NCBI GenBank assembly: GCA_014729615.1 | Contig: WJJQ01000059.1 | Coordinates: forward strand, 1-9,514 | DNA: 9,514 bases | Source: Candidatus Peregrinibacteria bacterium | Lineage (GTDB): Bacteria; Patescibacteriota; Gracilibacteria; UBA1369 | Reading direction: 5' to 3' | Part shown: positions 1-7,196 of the stretch, in pieces | Numbering within the stretch: position 1 is the first letter of the stretch | How the letters are laid out: every line of letters begins with the position of its first letter | Made by a program: the position numbers and the translations under genes | The notes under the pieces: generated by a model | What the model saw: the letters and a program-made list of their open reading frames with translations, nothing else | Told to the model about the DNA's origin: nothing | Databases searched by the model: none

Positions 1-1315
1 CTTTTTTACCTTTCTTGGTTTTTTTCACGGTTGAGTGGGCCGCCACGGGAGTACCAGGACTAACAATCATTTGCTGGTAACCCTGAATTTTAGCTTCATC
101 CAATTGCCGGTCAATGGCACCGATGTCCGGCTTTACTTCCGGTATTTGCGGCTTTAATCCAAGCTCAGGCGCCTCAAATTCGTCCCCTTCGGCAGGACCG
201 GGCATCCTTACTTTTGCATCCACTTTGGGTGGCAACACATATCTTTCTTTTGCTTTACTGCCCGCGTATCTATCTACATATTTCTTAAAATAATTGCGGG
301 CCGATTGTCTTTTTTCTCCTTTAAAATTCTTTTCAAAGTCTGTCTGACTCAAATATATTTTTTCGCCCGTCATTTCCCCTTCAACAAACTCCATCAAAAT
401 TTTATTTTTGTCCGTATTGGGCTTAGCCGGATCAATTGTAATCAGCAGCGTATCGGGATTCTTTTGTTTATTATCTTTTTCCGATTTAAAACCGATAATA
501 TCTTTGGTCTCAAAAGTTATTTTTCCATCCGCGCCTATTATGGGATCCCCTTGTACCTGGAAGCCCATTCGTTCAACCAACGCCAAAGCACTTTCCGTTT
601 GGGCAATTTTAAATTGGTCTCCCAAGTCTTTAACCTTTATAGGCACCGGATTTTCGGGTATATCCAAAGAAACAAGTTTTTTAGCATCACCACGGTATAA
701 AATGTCTTCAACTGCAGGTGGAACCATTGGAAAAACATCTGTTTCACCGTCTATTTCGTTGTTTTCAATGTCTTTTTGAAATAACACTTGTTCCTTACCT
801 TCTATTTCGACTACTTTGGCGTTTCCGTTGTCTATTTCTTCCTTGTTTTCTTCGGTATAATTACCTTCAGTTTGCAGTAATAGTTTGGCCTGCTCATTTT
901 GAAATTGCTGGATCATTCTTAAAGCCAGTCTGTAAACGTTTTTGGTCAGCTGTTGATTCGAACCGATCAATCTGTTTTCATCGGGTATATAAGCTTCCAT
1001 TACTCCGTTTGTTCCCGAAAGTCTGTACCTCATTTTCATTTCATCGGTCAGCTGGTTAAAAAAAGATTCACGAAGAATTCTGTCTTCTTCACTTTTGCCG
1101 GTGAAAGGAATTTTAGTATTTTTTTGCCTGTCGGCTCCGGTGAAATAATCTCTCATTAAAATGTTCTTTTTCCAGCTTTCCTGGACTTCATCGCCCGTTA
1201 AAAGAGTGCGAAGCGGTTCGCCCCTCTTGCTGTCCGGATTTCCCATATCTTTAAGCACCTCTTCTATGAGGGGTAAAAAATATTCTCGCACAAATTGTTC
1301 GTCTAATCTTCTCAT
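1..1315 (-). CDS. Unrecognised protein, C-terminus cut off by the window edge (at least 438 aa)
   Basis: An open frame of 438 codons starts at ATG 1315-1313 and is still open at base 1, so the stop lies outside the window. The start ATG overlaps the TGA stop of the upstream 519-aa gene as ATGA, which indicates translational coupling; no Shine-Dalgarno sequence is visible. The protein starts MRRLDEQFVREYFLP and is charged and soluble-looking throughout what is visible. Residues about 75-150 look helical, 150-200 are acidic and Asn/Glu-rich, and 200-350 look like a mixed alpha/beta region. A Pro-rich acidic linker lies at about 361-400, and a basic run (KKTKKGKK) sits at the edge, as is often seen just before a membrane segment or at a disordered tail. 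I see no catalytic motif and do not recognise the family. Its partners in the operon are membrane-associated, so a role at the cell envelope is an inference only. Confidence 0.85.
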   Translation of the reverse strand, partial: MRRLDEQFVREYFLPLIEEVLKDMGNPDSKRGEPLRTLLTGDEVQESWKKNILMRDYFTGADRQKNTKIPFTGKSEEDRILRESFFNQLTDEMKMRYRLSGTNGVMEAYIPDENRLIGSNQQLTKNVYRLALRMIQQFQNEQAKLLLQTEGNYTEENKEEIDNGNAKVVEIEGKEQVLFQKDIENNEIDGETDVFPMVPPAVEDILYRGDAKKLVSLDIPENPVPIKVKDLGDQFKIAQTESALALVERMGFQVQGDPIIGADGKITFETKDIIGFKSEKDNKQKNPDTLLITIDPAKPNTDKNKILMEFVEGEMTGEKIYLSQTDFEKNFKGEKRQSARNYFKKYVDRYAGSKAKERYVLPPKVDAKVRMPGPAEGDEFEAPELGLKPQIPEVKPDIGAIDRQLDEAKIQGYQQMIVSPGTPVAAHSTVKKTKKGKK

Positions 1316-2871
1316 GAATTTTTGATTTCAAGGAGTTTAGTTTGTAGTTTCATGTCATTATCAATTTGAAGCGCGTTGGCGGCTTCGTAAAAAAGCATCA
1401 TTTGCGCGCTTATTTCAGTTTCTGAAAAGTATGGATTGCCTTTCAACGATTCCAGTTTTTGCTTTTTAGCGGAGTCTTTTTCAAAATCAATCAGCGATTG
1501 CAGTGTTAATTCCACTTTTTTATTGCCGGATTTTTGATGTTGCACCATTTTGATCATGGTTTCGTATCCACCCGCATCAACATAATCTCTCAACCCGGAA
1601 GGTGCTTTGTTGTAAGTGTTTGCAAGAGCTTGTTCCGCCCGGCTTTTTAATTTGTTTTCTTCTTCGTTTCGTTTTTCGGACCAACTGTCCATTGCCCTTG
1701 AAATTGCGCCCGATCCCACCAATTCACCTGTTTTTAAAGTACTTCCGACAACTTCAAGTGACGCTACTCCGGCCGCGCCCGCTCCGATAAAATAAGGATT
1801 CCTGGCCAGTCTTGAAAAATATTCTCCCCAAGATTGACCTTTTTGACGGTTTGCAAGAGCATTCAAACCCATTGTTATTCCCGACCAAATTGTTCCGAGG
1901 AACGCGAACATTGGTGCGTTAAACATGAATCTGTTGGCGAAATTTTCTTGATATTGACCCTTATATTTTTTTTCAAGTTCTTTGTCGATTACTTCTTTAT
2001 GTATTTTAAGCTGTTTAAAATAATATCCCTGATCAACACGCATTTTAAACGCTTCCAATTCAGGCTGTTCTATAATGCCGCGTTTGGCCGCTTTTTCCAT
2101 AAGTCTCTCAGCTTGATCAACCTCTAAAGTACCTACACTGAGCATTGCGTCTATCAACTGATCCGCATTATCACCATTTTTTTTATTCATAAAGCTTTCA
2201 ACCAGTTTTTCACGCTGATTTTTCTTCATTGTTCTAATAAAAACCGATGCCATTGTTGATTCAACACCTTGTCTTTGGTTAGGCTTTTGCATGTCAACGG
2301 GCTGAATTAAACCGGCAATAGTATTATACTCCGCATCGGTCAATTGTCCGTTATTGGCCACTTTTTCCAACAGTGTAGCCATTTCGGGTACTCTTTCATT
2401 TAATTCTGTTATGGCATCAAGTGTTTCTGTTACCGGCAAAGCTTCTTCGGTTGTTAAATAGGTTCCTTCAATGTTTAAAGGGATGGATGCTCTACGCATT
2501 TTTTCCAGGCTTTTCACTTCCATTTCCGCCTTTTGCTCCATTTGCGTTTTTAACCGGTCAAGATTTGACTTGCCTTCATGTAAAGCTTTCTGATACTTTT
2601 CCCAAATTTCATCATATGCTTCACCGATTCTTTTTTCATGACGTCTTAAAGCAGATTGAAGTTGGCCTCTGTAAGCACGTTGATCCAGGTCTTGTCTGGA
2701 GGGTGAAATTTTCTCGTAAAATTCTTTTCGAGCTTTTAAAATTGCCTCTTTGCGTTTTCTTAATAATTCCCGGCGATAGTTTTCTTTTAACGCCTGCTCT
2801 TCAGGAGTCAATTGTCTTTCAAACTTTTTCCCACCTTCATTGCTGTCTTGAATTGGTATTTCCGTGTTCAT
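1312..2871 (-). CDS. Unrecognised coiled-coil protein with central membrane-spanning region (519 aa)
   Basis: This is a complete frame from ATG 2871-2869 to TGA 1314-1312. The N-terminal part (about residues 20-130) is extremely rich in Lys, Arg and Glu and should form long helices or coiled coil. Residues about 145-310 are also helical, with an acidic/basic pattern. Two apolar stretches follow, about 315-338 (containing FAFLGTIWSGITMGLNALA) and about 358-378 (FIGAGAAGVASLEVVGSTL, Gly/Ala-rich), which could be a membrane hairpin. A polar helical C-terminus of about 140 residues follows. There is no N-terminal signal peptide, so both ends may be cytoplasmic. The start lies 2 nt after the stop of the 167-aa gene and the stop overlaps the next start by 4 nt, so the three are probably one operon. 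The second apolar stretch is weak and might be a packed helix instead. I do not recognise the family, and no enzyme motif is visible. Confidence 0.85.
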   Translation of the reverse strand: MNTEIPIQDSNEGGKKFERQLTPEEQALKENYRRELLRKRKEAILKARKEFYEKISPSRQDLDQRAYRGQLQSALRRHEKRIGEAYDEIWEKYQKALHEGKSNLDRLKTQMEQKAEMEVKSLEKMRRASIPLNIEGTYLTTEEALPVTETLDAITELNERVPEMATLLEKVANNGQLTDAEYNTIAGLIQPVDMQKPNQRQGVESTMASVFIRTMKKNQREKLVESFMNKKNGDNADQLIDAMLSVGTLEVDQAERLMEKAAKRGIIEQPELEAFKMRVDQGYYFKQLKIHKEVIDKELEKKYKGQYQENFANRFMFNAPMFAFLGTIWSGITMGLNALANRQKGQSWGEYFSRLARNPYFIGAGAAGVASLEVVGSTLKTGELVGSGAISRAMDSWSEKRNEEENKLKSRAEQALANTYNKAPSGLRDYVDAGGYETMIKMVQHQKSGNKKVELTLQSLIDFEKDSAKKQKLESLKGNPYFSETEISAQMMLFYEAANALQIDNDMKLQTKLLEIKNS

Positions 2872-2873
2872 TA

Positions 2874-3377
2874 TTAAATTTTAAGTAATCTGGCAAGTAC
2901 GTCGATCACGTTTTCATGTTTACCCTCCATTTCGGGGATCTGAGTAATAAGAATTCGTCTAATTGCCGCCGGATTTTGGTCCATCAACTGAATTTTCACT
3001 TCCGAAATATAACGTTTTGGAATAAGCAAATTGAGCGTTTTAACTCCGTTTTCAGCAATTATCCAAAAAGCTTTAATATGGCTATATTGAAAATACATAT
3101 GCCCGACGTAAATGCCCATGTCGGTTATTTTTACCGTAATTTCTTTTGGTGGATGTTTTTTCTGCAAATATAAATACACCCCGGCGAGCACCACGAGTAC
3201 AATTGTCAGTGTCCAGTTGGAATAAAAGATGGTTAATAACAATAAAAGCCCCAATATAATGCCGGCGGTTAAATACCATTTGGCACCTTTTTTTTGCTGT
3301 ATGAATTCAGGCGCTCTCCATTCATGCAAAACATGTTCTTCAACAGGGGAACTATTGTCTTTTTTTGTTTTAGTCAT
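2874..3377 (-). CDS. Small two-helix membrane protein of unknown function (167 aa)
   Basis: This is a complete frame from ATG 3377-3375 to TAA 2876-2874. The layout is a short polar N-terminus with the motif HEWRAPEF (18-25), two transmembrane helices close together (about 34-53 and 55-72), a basic stop (QKKHPPK), and a C-terminal domain of about 90 residues. That domain looks like beta strands (EITVKITDMGIYVGHMYF, then FWII) followed by a helix (VIDVLARLLKI). Two helices followed by a small beta-rich domain resembles bacterial PH-like membrane proteins, but this is shape-matching, not a family assignment. By the positive-inside rule both ends are probably cytoplasmic. It is the first gene of the leftward three-gene operon. 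Its leader is an A-rich stretch without a Shine-Dalgarno sequence, directly downstream of a promoter at 3402-3430. Confidence 0.85.
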   Translation of the reverse strand: MTKTKKDNSSPVEEHVLHEWRAPEFIQQKKGAKWYLTAGIILGLLLLLTIFYSNWTLTIVLVVLAGVYLYLQKKHPPKEITVKITDMGIYVGHMYFQYSHIKAFWIIAENGVKTLNLLIPKRYISEVKIQLMDQNPAAIRRILITQIPEMEGKHENVIDVLARLLKI

Positions 3378-3401
3378 TTTTTTTGTTTTTATAATCTTAT
3401 T

Positions 3402-3430
3402 ATTTTAGCAAAAAATGGCCATTTTTTCAA
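3402..3430 (-). promoter_or_regulatory. Sigma70-type promoter of the three-gene unknown operon
   Basis: On the minus strand TTGAAA (3430-3425) and TAAAAT (3407-3402) are separated by exactly 17 nt, close to the sigma70 consensus and spacing. Transcription would start near 3395, giving a leader of about 18 nt before the ATG at 3377. The spacer is almost entirely filled by the perfect palindrome at 3410-3427, which therefore sits where a repressor could block RNA polymerase. The match is by eye. Confidence 0.5.
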
Positions 3431-3447
3431 TTCCGAGGCCATTTTTT
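3410..3447 (-). terminator. Rho-independent terminator downstream of purL
   Basis: About 40 nt after the purL stop the minus strand reads AAAAAATGGCC (3447-3437), a 16-nt loop, then GGCCATTTTTT (3420-3410). This is an 11-bp perfect stem whose 3' arm ends in a T run, an A-tract/stem/T-tract arrangement typical of intrinsic terminators. The second half is itself an 18-bp perfect palindrome (AAAAAATGGCCATTTTTT, 3410-3427), so an alternative smaller hairpin is possible. The stem has only four G/C pairs, so its strength is uncertain. It overlaps the promoter of the next operon. Confidence 0.5.
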
Positions 3448-3448
3448 C
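3417..3448. repeat. 12-bp direct repeat GGCCATTTTTTC, two copies
   Basis: GGCCATTTTTTC occurs at 3417-3428 and again at 3437-3448, a 20-bp offset of about two helical turns. The first copy is half of the 18-bp palindrome. The repeat creates the long terminator stem and could equally be a pair of protein-binding half sites. Confidence 0.75.
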
Positions 3449-3484
3449 CACAGTCTTCAATTGACTTTTATACGTTTTATTTTC

Positions 3485-5845
3485 TTACAGCCTATCTCGT
3501 AGACCGTTCATCCATTTTTCCGCCGCATTTTGCACTTTCAAATCTATCACTTTTTTACCATTTTGCGTAAGCATTAAATGGCTGTCTTTAGTGGTTTTAC
3601 CAATTCTTACCGGATTAATTTTTTGCTTTTTACAAATATTTTCGAATTCTTTCTCTTTTCCATGTGCAATTTCAACTACAAAACCTCCGGTTTCACTAAA
3701 CATAGTTTTGTCGGCTCTGATTTTTTTATCCGTCATCTGATTAATTTCAACATCGCATCCAACTTGCCCCTCGCCTCGTCCGCCAAAGCACATTTCTGCC
3801 AAAGTCACCGCAATTCCTCCTTCGCTTATATCATGTGACGCAAGCACCGTTTTTGCTTCTATGGCGTCAACCATTGCATATATTTCCGATTCTACCTGTG
3901 ATCCTTCGGGCATTGGTACATTTTTTCCCAAAAATCCCTGCAAGCGATAATATTCCGACCCCCCCAATTCATCATTTCTTAATCCAATCAGGTAAATACT
4001 GCTACCCGCTTTTTTGAATTGCATGGTAACGGCCTTTTGATAATCGTCAATTTTTCCGATACAGCAAATAATTGCGGACGGTGGAATATGCCCTTTCTTG
4101 CTTTCATTATAAAGACTGACATTTCCCGAAATAATCGGAGTGGCATGTTTTGGATAATTCCTTAATTTAATTTGATTACACGCATCCGCAATACCTTGTA
4201 TGCCTTCTTTCAATTCCATCATTTGATCTTCTTTTTCAGGATTTCCGTAATTCAGACAATCCGTTAAGGCCTGCGGGTAAGCTCCCACGGCGGCTACGTT
4301 TCTCATTGACTCCACAACCGCGTTATATGCTCCATAATATGCGCTTATTAACGCATAACGCGGATTCCCGTCAGTTGAAAAAGCCAAACCTATTTTCTTG
4401 TTTTTCGCCGAAACCGGCTCATCTAAAAGCGGAGCAATTACTCCCGCATCGGCTTCACCGGCTTCTATAACGGTGTTTCCCTGTACCTGTTTATCGTATT
4501 TTTCAAAAAACGGTCTTTTGGAAGCTATATTTTCCGACGCCAAAAGGTTAAGTAATATTTTATTCAAGTTATCCGGCATATTGAAAACCGGCTCTTTTAA
4601 GTCATTTTTAATTGTTTTGAATCTTCTTGCATATGAGAGTCCTTCAGTCAACAGTACCGATGACGCGTTCACGTATTCTTCGCCTCGATATTCCAAAACA
4701 TAGTTGCCTTCCACCACTTTTCCTATTACAAAGGCGCCGGCGTTGTCGGCAATTGAAGGTAAGTCCCATTTCTTGTTGTAATGATCAACAATCAGTTTTG
4801 TAACCTTGGGATCACACATCCAGGTAAATCTTTCCTGTGTTTCAGCACATCCAATTACTTGTGGAGGCAAATCGGGTATTGATACATTGACTTTATTTAG
4901 GTCAATTTTGGCTCCCAAATTTTGTTTGGCAACCTGCTCAACGGTTGAACAAGTTATTCCACCCGCTCCCATGTCTTTAAAACTGACTTTTTTAAGTAAT
5001 TTTTTCTTTTTCAAAATTTCGAAAAGCTCATAGGTCGAAACCATTAAATGCCTTTTTAAAAACGGATTAGGCTCTTGTACCGCCCCTTTATTGGCCTCTT
5101 TTTCAGATTCATCAAGTGTTCCTGAAGCGAATGCCGCTCCACCCATACCACTGTTGTCGGTAGGTTTTCCTACAATAATAATATCCCATTTGTCCGCGGC
5201 CGCATTCGGCGGCACATATGAGTGAATTACTGCAGACTCTCGCACAAGCCCCATTGAAACCACATTTACCAGACAATTATCGTTAAATCCTTCGTGAAAA
5301 TAGGCGTCTCCACCCAAATTGGGCACACCGATCGGATTTCCGTATCCTCCAATACCATTTACCACCCCCTCGGCAATTTGCCTGCATTCATTTTTTTTGA
5401 TGCTTCCAAAGCGAAGCGGATCCATTGATGCTATCACTTTTCCACCCATGCAAATAATATCTCTAACGCATCCTCCAACACCTGTCGCGGCTCCTTCATA
5501 AGGTACTATTTGCGAAGGATGATTATGACTTTCATGACCCACGATTAATCCGTATCTATCACCTTTAATACGAGCTATTTCAACAATTCCGGCATCTTCT
5601 CCCGGTCCGAGAATCACATTCGGACCCTCGGTCGGCAATTGTTTCAAATGTCTTCGACTGCTTTTATATGAACAATGCTCCGAACCCTGAATTCCCCAAA
5701 GGGTAGCTTCGGTCAAAGAAGGGGTTCTTTTCAGTTCTTTGGCGATGTTTCTGGCTTCAGACACAGTCAAACCAATGGCATTTTCTTTCAAGACTTTTGC
5801 AAGCTCCTTATCAGAAAGCCGTTTAAATTCTGGTAAATATTTCAT
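3485..5845 (-). CDS. purL: Phosphoribosylformylglycinamidine synthase subunit PurL (FGAM synthase II)
   Basis: PurL is the ATP-dependent synthase subunit that converts FGAR and ammonia to FGAM, the fourth step of de novo purine synthesis, in the cytoplasm. Family motifs appear in order: SEHCSYKSSR (55-64), GPGEDAG (80-86), the catalytic-histidine segment VGHESHNHPS (102-111), YEGAATGVGGCVRDI (116-130), GGYGNPIGVPNLGGD (166-180), GNVSLYNE (574-581), LASHDISEGG (668-677) and SETGGFVVE (717-725). They cover both AIRS-like halves. At 786 aa it is the small type (B. subtilis about 740 aa), not the 1300-aa fused enzyme of E. coli. It should therefore need separate PurS and PurQ, absent from this window. 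It starts 6 nt after the rpsR stop without a Shine-Dalgarno sequence, so it probably rides on the rpsF operon. A terminator follows it. Confidence 0.97.
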   Translation of the reverse strand: MKYLPEFKRLSDKELAKVLKENAIGLTVSEARNIAKELKRTPSLTEATLWGIQGSEHCSYKSSRRHLKQLPTEGPNVILGPGEDAGIVEIARIKGDRYGLIVGHESHNHPSQIVPYEGAATGVGGCVRDIICMGGKVIASMDPLRFGSIKKNECRQIAEGVVNGIGGYGNPIGVPNLGGDAYFHEGFNDNCLVNVVSMGLVRESAVIHSYVPPNAAADKWDIIIVGKPTDNSGMGGAAFASGTLDESEKEANKGAVQEPNPFLKRHLMVSTYELFEILKKKKLLKKVSFKDMGAGGITCSTVEQVAKQNLGAKIDLNKVNVSIPDLPPQVIGCAETQERFTWMCDPKVTKLIVDHYNKKWDLPSIADNAGAFVIGKVVEGNYVLEYRGEEYVNASSVLLTEGLSYARRFKTIKNDLKEPVFNMPDNLNKILLNLLASENIASKRPFFEKYDKQVQGNTVIEAGEADAGVIAPLLDEPVSAKNKKIGLAFSTDGNPRYALISAYYGAYNAVVESMRNVAAVGAYPQALTDCLNYGNPEKEDQMMELKEGIQGIADACNQIKLRNYPKHATPIISGNVSLYNESKKGHIPPSAIICCIGKIDDYQKAVTMQFKKAGSSIYLIGLRNDELGGSEYYRLQGFLGKNVPMPEGSQVESEIYAMVDAIEAKTVLASHDISEGGIAVTLAEMCFGGRGEGQVGCDVEINQMTDKKIRADKTMFSETGGFVVEIAHGKEKEFENICKKQKINPVRIGKTTKDSHLMLTQNGKKVIDLKVQNAAEKWMNGLRDRL

Positions 5846-5851
5846 TTATGT

Positions 5852-6082
5852 TTAGGATAGTGTTCTTTTGCCGGTAAATGCCAAAAGGCCCATGATTCTT
5901 GCTCGTTTAATGGCACGGGCAAGAGATTTTTGTTGCTTAAGACATACGCCGGTGTAATAACGGGGAACAATTTTTCCATACTGTGAAACATATTTCACAA
6001 GCATTTTAAAATCTTTGTAGTCAATGTATTGAATGCCTGCCGCCGTGAACGGACAAGGTTTGTTGTACTTATTTTTAGCCAT
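5852..6082 (-). CDS. rpsR: 30S ribosomal protein S18
   Basis: S18 is a small primary-domain protein of the 30S platform that binds 16S rRNA as a pair with S6. The 76-aa product is full length for the family (about 75 aa). It shows the typical pattern: basic N-terminus, CPFTAAGIQYIDYKD (10-24), the region ending GKIVPRYYTG, and the basic RNA-binding helix around QQKSLARAIKRARIMGLLAF. It lies 29 nt downstream of ssb and 6 nt upstream of purL. The usual neighbour rplI (L9) is missing from this position. The leader before the ATG is A/T-only for most of its length and has no Shine-Dalgarno sequence. Assignment is certain. Confidence 0.97.
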   Translation of the reverse strand: MAKNKYNKPCPFTAAGIQYIDYKDFKMLVKYVSQYGKIVPRYYTGVCLKQQKSLARAIKRARIMGLLAFTGKRTLS

Positions 6083-6111
6083 GGTAAATATTTTTAAATT
6101 AGTAATAAATC

Positions 6112-6543
6112 TTATAACATTGGATCACCGCTGTTAATATCGGCAGATCCCATGCCATAATCGGGTGTGTTGCTGTCCGCAACGTATTCTTCTTCGTCTT
6201 CACCGTCTTTCTTGCGTTTTTCAAGCATGATCATATCTTGCGCGACCACTTCGGTTCGGAATCGTTTTGTTCCGTCTTCGTGGTCCCATGAACGGGTTTT
6301 TAAATACCCCTCCACGTATATTAATTTTCCCTTCTTAAGATATTGATCGCAGATTTCAGCAAGTTTGCCCCAGGCAATGACTTCGTGAAATTCAGAAGAT
6401 TGATTTTTTTCTCCTTCTTTCGTTACCCATGCTCTGTTCGTGGCAAGGCCGAAATTCGCGATTGGCTGACCGCCGTTTGTCGGCTTCAATTCCGCGTCTC
6501 TGGTTAGGTTTCCTATTAGAATTACTTTGTTAATGCTTCTCAT
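6112..6543 (-). CDS. ssb: Single-stranded DNA-binding protein
   Basis: SSB coats single-stranded DNA during replication, recombination and repair. Residues 1-108 form a single OB fold with the classic N-terminus INKVILIGNLTRDAEL, the strand FHEVIAWGKLAEICDQYLKKGKLIYVEG, and the segment RTEVVAQDMIML. A short acidic, flexible tail follows (109-143). The tail ends SGDPML, not the common acidic tip ending in Pro-Phe that recruits partner proteins; the stop codon and reading frame are clean there. It sits between rpsF and rpsR, the standard bacterial order, and its start is 35 nt after rpsF with no Shine-Dalgarno sequence. At 143 aa the length is typical. Confidence 0.97.
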   Translation of the reverse strand: MRSINKVILIGNLTRDAELKPTNGGQPIANFGLATNRAWVTKEGEKNQSSEFHEVIAWGKLAEICDQYLKKGKLIYVEGYLKTRSWDHEDGTKRFRTEVVAQDMIMLEKRKKDGEDEEEYVADSNTPDYGMGSADINSGDPML

Positions 6544-6578
6544 AATTACTATTATTAGTTAAATATTCTTTAGTAGTG

Positions 6579-7130
6579 TTAGAAGTTCAAATCTGGATTG
6601 TCGATGATATTCTTTAATTTTGCTTCTACTTCCTCGGCCTTTTTCTCATCGGGTTCGGTTTTAGCTTCGTTTTTTTCCGCAGGTTTTGCTTCATCTTGTT
6701 TTTCTTTTGCCGGGGCCGCTTTCTTTGCAGGTTTTGCCGCGGGCTTTTTGCTTTGCTTCTTCTCTTCTTTCGCCGCTTCGCGTTCTTTTTGCTCTTCTTC
6801 CCAGGCGGCCATTATTTCGGCATATTTCTTAGGCTCCGCAACCGCAGGAAGTTTTAATAACATGTGGCGGATAATTTCATTATCCAGTCTTAAAGATTTG
6901 TCCATTTCCGGCAGATCTATATTTTTTTCCGCTTCGAAATTCAAAACATAATAATAACCTGAATCATGTTTTTTTATTGTGTAAGCCATTTCATGCAATC
7001 CCCAATCATCTTCAAAAGTGATTTTACCCTTTAAGGATTCAATCATCTTTTTGAGTTCTGCGATCTTTTTATTGATAGAATCGGTACCAATGTCCGGGTC
7101 AACTATGACCATAAGTTCATATTTTTGCAT
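6579..7130 (-). CDS. rpsF: 30S ribosomal protein S6 with long charged C-terminal extension
   Basis: S6 binds the 30S platform together with S18. Residues 1-95 are the ferredoxin-like S6 domain: the YELMVIVDPDI strand, helix 18-34, the GLHEMAYTIKKHDSGYYYVLNFEA strands, and the RLDNEIIRHMLLKL end. Residues about 96-183 are an extension dominated by Lys, Ala, Glu and Pro, ending in a short helix-like LKNIIDNPDLNF; it is probably disordered and nearly doubles the usual length (about 95-135 aa). It is first in the rpsF-ssb-rpsR-purL operon. Upstream, AGGAAG (7137-7132) lies only 1 nt from the ATG, an unusually short Shine-Dalgarno spacing. A promoter and a hairpin in the leader suggest control, possibly autogenous, as described for S6:S18 in other bacteria. 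Confidence 0.96.
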   Translation of the reverse strand: MQKYELMVIVDPDIGTDSINKKIAELKKMIESLKGKITFEDDWGLHEMAYTIKKHDSGYYYVLNFEAEKNIDLPEMDKSLRLDNEIIRHMLLKLPAVAEPKKYAEIMAAWEEEQKEREAAKEEKKQSKKPAAKPAKKAAPAKEKQDEAKPAEKNEAKTEPDEKKAEEVEAKLKNIIDNPDLNF

Positions 7131-7157
7131 TCTTCCTATGGGTTAAGTAATAATTAA

Positions 7158-7181
7158 GTCCATTTTTTAAGTAAAATGGAC
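7158..7181 (-). promoter_or_regulatory. Perfect hairpin in the rpsF leader
   Basis: GTCCATTTT (7158-7166) and AAAATGGAC (7173-7181) are exact reverse complements around a 6-nt loop. In the rpsF mRNA this is a 9-bp stem near the predicted 5' end, about 27 nt before the start codon. No T run follows it in either direction, so it does not look like a terminator. It could stabilise the transcript or be a binding site for S6:S18, but I cannot match it to the known S6:S18 leader motif. Confidence 0.55.
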
Positions 7182-7196
7182 AGAAAGAACAAGCGG

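Noticed and set aside
305..1159. Several overlapping plus-strand open frames
   Set aside because: They lie antisense to the long, compositionally normal minus-strand frame that runs from 1315 to the window edge. Their products are rich in Phe, Cys and Ser as expected for shadow frames, and they overlap one another.
1312..1315. UGA read as glycine (Gracilibacteria-type code)
   Set aside because: None of the recognised genes contains an in-frame UGA, and the single UGA ends the 519-aa gene exactly where the next gene starts. The standard bacterial code fits.
1316..1335. CTCCTT on the minus strand before the third gene of the unknown operon
   Set aside because: It resembles the anti-Shine-Dalgarno sequence, not a ribosome-binding site, and it is part of the coding end of the 519-aa gene.
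2421..2888. 155-codon plus-strand frame with an apolar product
   Set aside because: It is antisense to the Lys/Glu-rich coiled-coil part of the 519-aa gene; Lys/Glu codons read backwards give Phe/Leu/Ser, which imitates a membrane protein.
6598..6951. 117-codon plus-strand Ser/Ala/Phe-rich frame
   Set aside because: It is the complement of the Lys/Ala/Glu tail of S6 and has no family resemblance.
7194..7196. CCG near the rpsF leader hairpin as the known S6:S18 RNA motif
   Set aside because: The CCG lies at or upstream of the predicted transcription start and no flanking helices can be drawn around it.
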